DNA of 12,028 bases from positions 1-12,028 of the forward strand of contig JAATVR010000609.1 in assembly GCA_014523665.1 (NCBI GenBank), in the 5' to 3' direction. Below the pieces are notes generated by a model. It did not search any database, was not told where the DNA came from, and worked only from the letters and a program-made list of their open reading frames with translations. The position numbers and the translations under genes were made by a program. Below are positions 7,379-12,028 of this stretch, in pieces. Origin of the DNA: Nitrososphaerales archaeon TH526 (GTDB lineage Archaea; Thermoproteota; Nitrososphaeria; Nitrososphaerales; Nitrososphaeraceae). The stretch's first letter is position 1, and every line of letters begins with the position of its first letter.

Positions 7379-7918
7379 TCAAGCAGACTTTCCCAATTCT
7401 GCAGGGTTTTCATAACAGGTTACTCGGATTCTTTTGTACTTTAGCACATCTTTGGCATCGCTCAGCCGTTGACCGCTTCTAATCCTAGGAACTACAGTTA
7501 TTGTAAACTTCGACCTAGTCCGTGCATATTTTTTTAGCAATTTAGTAGCTTCCACTGACTTATAGACTGGATCCACATGACTATGTATCCTAGAATCATA
7601 TGTCCTAAATGGGGCGGGTTCGCAATGACCTTCGTCACCCCAACAACCGTCGTGACCAAAAACGTTGTACGAACCAACATAACCATTCGATTCATTCAAT
7701 GGGGTATTCTCATCTGCTCTAGGATTATTAAGGAACACTCGTCCTTCATACGAAGGTCCATTAGTGTCTACTCCGTAAAATTCAATTATAGCTTTGTAGA
7801 ATTCGTTTTCGTTCCGGTCGTACATTAAACTCATCTCGGGAGTGGTTAACTTGTTACCAAATTTATCTTCTATACCATCTCCACTCTCATCATTTTTGTG
7901 CTGTAATTTATTATTCAT
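7379..7918 (-). CDS. Separate tyrosinase C-terminal-type beta domain protein
   Basis: Second gene of the tyrosinase operon, 179 residues from ATG 7918. Core features are EFYGVDTNGPSYEGRVFLNN, then GYVGSYNVFGHDGCWGDEGH followed by CEP, and KFTITVVPRI near the end. As I know the family, the series 'vyLN.p...yaGs..fFGH..C.G..GHC.v...YD.R...H.tp...fTVTVVP' is the C-terminal beta-sandwich normally fused to bacterial tyrosinase-family enzymes. Here it is a stand-alone protein. The conserved Cys92, Cys99, His98 and His88 (ATG numbering) could bind or deliver copper, in the manner of caddie proteins, or the domain could cover the active site. Both are inference. The start is fixed by a textbook Shine-Dalgarno; the in-frame TTG at 7945 that overlaps the tyrosinase stop has none. 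No signal peptide is seen. Confidence 0.88.
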   Translation of the reverse strand: MNNKLQHKNDESGDGIEDKFGNKLTTPEMSLMYDRNENEFYKAIIEFYGVDTNGPSYEGRVFLNNPRADENTPLNESNGYVGSYNVFGHDGCWGDEGHCEPAPFRTYDSRIHSHVDPVYKSVEATKLLKKYARTRSKFTITVVPRIRSGQRLSDAKDVLKYKRIRVTCYENPAELGKSA

Positions 7919-7926
7919 AACTTTTT

Positions 7927-7935
7927 CCTCCTTCC
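7927..7935 (-). promoter_or_regulatory. Strong Shine-Dalgarno deciding the 7918 start
   Basis: Minus-strand GGAAGGAGG ends eight bases before ATG 7918. It is the only perfect Shine-Dalgarno noticed in the window and sits at the only non-overlapping internal operon gene, as expected where first genes are leaderless. Confidence 0.85.
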
Positions 7936-7941
7936 TTTTTT

Positions 7942-8721
7942 TCAAAATTTTACCTCAGAACCTCCTGCAGCGTATTCATATCCCAGGTCATATATTTTTA
8001 GAACATTCTTGACACGATATGGGAAAGGTTCTAGATCCATTTCTGGCAAACCCTCAGGCAAATTGTTTCCATGTTTGGTCTGCCAAATGGCCCATATCCT
8101 ATCTATATTGCAATGATGTGCCCAAAAGACCGGATCGTACGCAGAATAAGCCTGAGTGCTCATCGATCCACCACACCAAACATGGACCGAATCATGAACT
8201 TCTTGTAACGCTGTACTAAATTCTCCGAAATCTGAAATATCATACAACGCTTTCACAGATGAATTTGCTGGCAGCTGGCGAGGACGTCTAGGATTTCGCT
8301 TCGTATCAGCATCTTGTGAAGGAATATGAAACTTGTATAACGGATTTTGCGTTCCATCCGCAGTTGGTTCCTTATAAGCCTTAGGTATGCCTTCTCTATG
8401 TGACAGGGGTGAAGTCGCATCCCACCAAGGTAATGAAATATTCGAATCATGGTCCAGTAAATGATCCTCAAATACTTTTAGATACGCGCGGTGCCAAGGA
8501 AGAAAAGCATGCGTTCTTAAAAAGGGGAACCTTCGACTGCTTTGACCATGCCAACAATACCAATCGGGAACACCGTGATTGCCTGCCATGTGATTATAGC
8601 CCCTGTTATCTGTTATGGCCATAAATTTCGTCATTGCTTTTCTAAAGGTACTCAATCGAGGCGCGTCATAGCTACTAATGTTCATCCTCCTTCTTACTAT
8701 GTCATCGCCTGGACCATTCAT
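7942..8721 (-). CDS. Tyrosinase (type-3 copper oxidase) catalytic domain
   Basis: A 259-residue type-3 copper enzyme that would oxidise phenols or catechols to quinones with O2. The CuA region runs from YNHMAGNHGVPDWYCWHG (42-59) to FLRTHAFLPWHRAYLKVFE (67-85). Likely ligands are His49, His58 and His77, with Cys56-x-His58 placed as in fungal enzymes that have a Cys-His thioether. His71 is an alternative. The CuB region is HDSVHVWCGGSM (176-187; His176, His180) and DPVFWAHHCNIDRIWAIWQ (196-214; His202/203). The residue after the first CuB His is Asp177, where many monophenolase-active enzymes have Asn. There is no Tat or Sec signal. The protein stops where the catalytic domain ends; the usual C-terminal domain is the next gene. 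A TATA box fits the ATG at 8721. Archaeal tyrosinases have been described from marine ammonia oxidisers. Confidence 0.95.
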   Translation of the reverse strand: MNGPGDDIVRRRMNISSYDAPRLSTFRKAMTKFMAITDNRGYNHMAGNHGVPDWYCWHGQSSRRFPFLRTHAFLPWHRAYLKVFEDHLLDHDSNISLPWWDATSPLSHREGIPKAYKEPTADGTQNPLYKFHIPSQDADTKRNPRRPRQLPANSSVKALYDISDFGEFSTALQEVHDSVHVWCGGSMSTQAYSAYDPVFWAHHCNIDRIWAIWQTKHGNNLPEGLPEMDLEPFPYRVKNVLKIYDLGYEYAAGGSEVKF

Positions 8722-8745
8722 TTTAAAATTATGCTACAAACGCTC

Positions 8746-8755
8746 CATTTAAAAA
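8746..8755 (-). promoter_or_regulatory. TATA box for the tyrosinase operon
   Basis: Minus-strand TTTTTAAATG has its TTTAAA centred about 29 bases before ATG 8721. No Shine-Dalgarno lies at that ATG, consistent with a leaderless first gene. Confidence 0.55.
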
Positions 8756-9330
8756 CATTATTTCATTAAAAAAATTGTTGTCCTATCCAGCAAAAAGGGA
8801 TCCCTATGATATATACACAAGTCAATATGATTGGGTTATAAGCATTTAAATTTGCTTGATGGTTGCCGTACGAGTTCAGTTGAAGGCATATCCATCTTCA
8901 ATGAGATGAAACGAGCTTTATGCACTAATTCAAGTCCGCGTTAGAATCATTTTATCTTATTTGATTCGGATTGATTTGGGCTAAGTTGGGGTAGAATGAT
9001 TCAAATCTTTGAACGGCTCCTACCGATCATTATTTCACTTTTGGACATTAGACTCCTGCAAGTTATTGCAACACGTAGAAGAATGAAAGCTTTTGGATAT
9101 GAATATGGGCAATCACAAGATATATTTTCGGCGCCGAAATTTATTCAGCTCTCATTCAGTATTAATTACCATTTAATGTCTTGGAAGCACCCCATCGTGA
9201 ATATAGTTGTTTCACCATGACGCATGTACATATCAGCCACCTAATCATTAGTTACCATATGCGAGGTAGTAAGGTATGTGTAAGATCTAACTGAACTCAT
9301 CTTTATCATCGAGATTGCAAAGTTGAATAT
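8756..9330. other. Long spacer with one doubtful 74-codon frame
   Basis: This stretch upstream of the tyrosinase operon has no clear gene. One plus-strand frame at 8996-9220 (ATG, 74 codons) starts with a hydrophobic stretch (LLPIIISLLDIRLL) and contains the second palindrome copy, read as Phe-Ser-Ala-Pro-Lys. It has neither TATA box nor Shine-Dalgarno at its start, and I would not call it a gene. The rest shows only short closed frames. Confidence 0.35.
9126..9139. repeat. Perfect 14-bp palindrome, copy 2
   Basis: TTTCGGCGCCGAAA, embedded in the 20 bases 9120-9139 that are identical to 1387-1406 in the same orientation. It lies about 400 bases upstream of the tyrosinase start, outside any firm gene. 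Confidence 0.75.
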
Positions 9331-9331
9331 G

Positions 9332-9337
9332 TATAAA
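9332..9337 (+). promoter_or_regulatory. TATA box for the 9362 gene
   Basis: TATAAA is centred 27-28 bases before the ATG at 9362, which marks that ATG as a genuine, probably leaderless, start even though the frame behind it soon closes. Confidence 0.55.
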
Positions 9338-9361
9338 GACAATCAATAATAAAAGCTGAAT

Positions 9362-9669
9362 ATGGATCTAAAGTCCAATGGAACAGCCGGAAGTGTCAAG
9401 ACTAATTTTGAATATATAGAAGTGATTGAATCACGTTATCAAAGCAATTGGAAGCCTACAGATACTATGTTATTGAAACTAAAAAATGCAAAATAGTTGC
9501 ACATGATGGAAGACCACTTACGGTAGTTGGAAAATGCGATACTTCCTACATAAATAAACTTACAAGTGTAGAAGATGATCATCATTACCCCTTGCGAAGA
9601 CATGAACACCACAAGCACAAATGGGCTGGGAGATTCTGCTATACTGGGGACACTGTCATTTGTTATTAG
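9362..9669 (+). pseudogene. Frameshifted small His-rich gene
   Basis: From ATG 9362, behind a well-placed TATA box, 44 codons are open (MDLKSNGTAGSVKTNFEYIE and on) to TAG 9494-9496. In the -1 frame a second open stretch runs to TAG 9667-9669 and looks coding: KKCKIVAHDGRPLTVVGKCD, then DDHHYPLRRHEHHKHKW, and GRFCYTGDTVICY. A join anywhere from about 9430 to 9490 would give one protein of about 100 residues. The A6 run in CTAAAAAATGC near 9480 is the obvious site, since A-AAA-AAT fits the -1 slippery form. The His cluster and four Cys suggest metal binding. I do not recognise the family. It may be a true frameshift, a homopolymer error or recoding; the first two are more likely. A minus-strand frame covers the same DNA but encodes the hydrophobic complement. 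Confidence 0.5.
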
Positions 9670-9872
9670 AAAGTATTGTATGGACCACGGCCCCGATGTA
9701 CCATGACTTCCAGCGCCATTTTTACCTGGTTGATTTACGATTTGGTGCTGAATAGTAGAAAACACTGGCATCTCAAAGAAACCAACTAAGATTACATTCT
9801 TACTGTGTTCCACTAAAGATAATGAGCCCTCAATCATATCACTTAATTATGAGTCTGTAGTAAAATCGAGAA

Positions 9873-9881
9873 GTATATATT
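9873..9881 (+). promoter_or_regulatory. TATA-like box before the patatin gene
   Basis: GTATATATT lies about 33 bases before ATG 9911, slightly farther than at the other starts, which would leave a leader of a few bases. It supports 9911 as the beginning of the PKD-patatin gene. Confidence 0.4.
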
Positions 9882-9910
9882 TGCAAAAACTTTCCATAAT
9901 AGGACGCTAG

Positions 9911-12028
9911 ATGAAAGAAGTATCACCTCAGGGGGAAGAATAATACGCCTAAATCAGTACCAATAGATTCCCGTGTTAATCACGAAAAACCTGTCGCATA
10001 TGCCGGTCCCAAACAGATCGTATATGAAGGAGACAAAGTAGTTCTGGAAGGTAGTTGCAATCTCGATGGGGGTAAAATAGCGAATAAAAACATTATGTAT
10101 TCTTGGAACCTGGATCGCGATAGTAGTGATGGTAATAGACCCGATTTCTTCCTTGAACCCGTAGAAGAAAATACTAGAAACGCTAGTTTCATTGCCCCTT
10201 ATGTGAGCTTTGATCCAAGTAGGCCAGATAACCAGACGTACCTATCTCTTGTATTCAAACTTGTAGTTAAGGACTTCAACAGCAGGCTAGAGAGTGATCC
10301 ATCGTGGATTACGATCATTGTAAAGACGATACAAAGAGTATTGATTCTGCAAGGGGGTGGTGCGCTTGGAGCCTACGAAGTCGGTGCATACAGGGCATTG
10401 TGTGAAAGACTCTCTGCAAAAGATAAAGAAAATGATGCAAGAAAGAATAGACCACTATTTGATATTATTGCAGGGACATCGATCGGTGCTCTAAATGCGG
10501 CATTGATTGTCAACTCAATAAAGCAGAGTATGAAGGCTAAGAGTCCTAAAGTTCCCATTAATGAAATGTGGAGTAAATCAGTTGTGGATCTTGAAAGGTT
10601 CTGGGATGCCATAACATTTTCAATCCCACCTTTTGAGAACCAATTTTTTGATACCTGGTGGAATTTCTTACATGTTGCCACTTCTAATATACAGCACTGG
10701 ACTAAAAGTTATCTTGATAACTTAAGTAATTCTAAATCTGAAATGCTTAGTCCAGAAAATAATACATTCAATCCGTACTACCTTTACCTGCGAGATGATA
10801 TGGTTACACCTGCTGCGGATGCAGAAACTGCTAGGAGATTCTTCTCATGGTTATATTTCCCTTATCTTCTTCCAAATAAGGTGGTTACTCCAAACTTTCC
10901 GCAGCCTGACACCAAATTTTTTACTGGGGTTCCACGATTAACAAGGTTTGATAACAGTGCATTGGCTAAGGTAGCAATGGACCAGAATTTTTGGAATTAT
11001 GAAAATGATCCAATAAAGACAGAATTTCAAAAAGGAGAACCAAGATTGTTAATTGTGGCCGTAGATATTCAAGATGCAACATCGAGTGTGACATTTGACA
11101 GCTACCTGTGTGAGAGCAAATACAAAGATGGTACTAGTTCCTTTCCAGAGCACATAATAAAATATACTGATGGGATTAGTATGAAACACGTCAGAGCGAG
11201 CATGTCTCCACATACTGTAATAGATTATCCATGGTTGCTAGATGAGCAAGATGATAGTAATAAAGACAAGAGACGATACTTTTGGGATGGTGCTTACCTT
11301 AGTAATACTCCACTAAGAGAGGTACTACACTTGCATAGATACTACTGGTACACTTTGCAGAATGCCAGGTTAAATAACACTGATGAAATGAAAAACAAAA
11401 GTAGTAAAGCAGTCGATGGAGCTGGAAGTATTGATAGCGATAGTAATGAGCTCCATGTTCCACATCTAGAAATCTATATAGCTAATTTGTATCCCATAGT
11501 CGAACAAGACCAGGATATTCCCCCGAAAGATCCAGATATTATTCAAGATAGAGAATTGGACATAAGATTTCATGATAAGACGAGATACGACATAAAAATA
11601 TCAGAGTTGATAACAGATTATTTGATATTGCATGGACAAATGAAGAATTTGGCCTTGAAGCATATTGGCATATTTGATAAGAATAAGATTCAGGGATTCG
11701 AAGAGGAATATCAAAGTATCCTAGGAGGATTAACGCATAGTCAAAAAAGAAGTAGCAATGAGTACCGTGTTACTGATAACAAGTACGAAGCTGCCCCAGA
11801 CGAGCTTCAAAACGACAGAACCTATAAGGATCTGATAGATGGTAGATTTGATGTGGCAAGAGTCGTGTATATAAATAGGAAAGATGACCAGGGGACGATC
11901 TTTGGGAAAGCGGCCGACTTTTCAAAGGAAACAATGATCTTGATGAAGGAAAAGGGATATGAGGATGCATGGCGAGCTCTGGATATCGCCTCAGAGAAGA
12001 AATCATCTCAATCATATAAAATAATTTG
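9911..12028 (+). CDS. PKD-like domain fused to patatin/DUF3734 lipid acyl hydrolase (partial)
   Basis: The frame is open from 9915 to the window end with no stop, about 704 codons, and continues beyond it. It has no usable start codon before its first domain. ATG 9911, one frame off, opens MKEVSPQG and joins after a +1 shift in GGGGG (9931-9935). Numbering through that join, residues 27-135 are PKD-like: KPVAYAGPKQIVYEGDKVVL, GSCNLDGG, MYSWNLD and ASFIAPYVSF. The patatin domain follows at once: oxyanion loop QGGGALGAYEVG (147-158), nucleophile elbow GTSIGALNAA with Ser190, and WDGAYLSNTP with catalytic Asp459. The C-terminal VVYINRK and KAADFSKETMILMKEKGYED match the DUF3734 tail of bacterial patatins. 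It should hydrolyse acyl esters of lipids. No signal peptide is present, unusual beside a PKD domain. The catalytic call is firm; the start is not. Confidence 0.88.

Noticed and set aside
7577..8769. Several plus-strand frames of 66-83 codons
   Set aside because: All are antisense to the tyrosinase operon, which is certain from its copper motifs.
9439..9837. Minus-strand frame of 132 codons with an ATG start
   Set aside because: Its 3' part (9439-9669) is the hydrophobic complement of the Lys/His-rich plus-strand frame. Only the first 55 codons (9670-9837) look protein-like, and they match nothing I know. A plus-strand continuation there looks equally plausible, so I cannot support either.
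1..12028. CRISPR array, insertion sequence, integrase or phage genes
   Set aside because: No regularly spaced repeats, no terminal inverted repeats around a transposase, and no recombinase or phage motifs were seen in any frame.

Overview
The window looks like chromosomal accessory DNA from an ammonia-oxidising archaeon of the Nitrososphaeria (Thaumarchaeota), most likely a soil Nitrososphaera/Nitrosocosmicus-type organism. The grounds are AT-rich DNA with long intergenic spaces, TATA-like boxes about 25-30 bases before start codons with no Shine-Dalgarno (leaderless transcripts), a strong Shine-Dalgarno only at an internal operon gene, and secreted proteins of the BNR/sialidase-repeat, Ser/Thr-rich and PKD types that are typical of that group. 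This placement is an inference: there is no rRNA, tRNA or core gene in the window.

Layout. Bases 1-950 hold nothing convincing. At 949-1488 (-) is an unrecognised 179-residue protein, and at 1777-2565 (+) a 262-residue protein with an H-H-Y-D-Y-E motif that distantly recalls necrosis-inducing NPP1-like proteins. A convergent spacer with a hairpin separates it from a two-gene minus-strand operon (4124 to 2894). Both of its products carry the same N-terminal 'FSGR...LGYRG' module; the first adds a Cys/His-rich domain. Upstream (4353-4700, -) are remains of a Ser-rich secreted protein with an in-frame TGA. Divergent from it is an intact papain-family (C1) peptidase (4768-5673, +). At 5839-6270 (-) a BNR/sialidase-like secreted protein has an intact promoter and signal peptide but an in-frame TAG. 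At 6406-6888 (-) is a small helical protein.

The clearest functional unit is the minus-strand operon 8721 to 7379: a type-3 copper tyrosinase followed, 23 bases downstream and behind a perfect Shine-Dalgarno, by a separate small protein matching what is normally the C-terminal beta domain fused to tyrosinase-family enzymes. After a 640-base gap, a frameshifted His-rich small gene (9362-9669, +) precedes a long open frame that runs off the window end: a PKD-like domain fused to a patatin/DUF3734 lipid acyl hydrolase. Its start is reached only by a +1 frameshift in a run of five G.

Taken together, the identifiable products are hydrolytic or oxidative (peptidase, possible thiol enzyme, tyrosinase, lipase-like). 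Four separate reading-frame lesions (two stops and two homopolymer shifts) mean either real gene decay or residual sequencing error; reads or a related genome would settle which.
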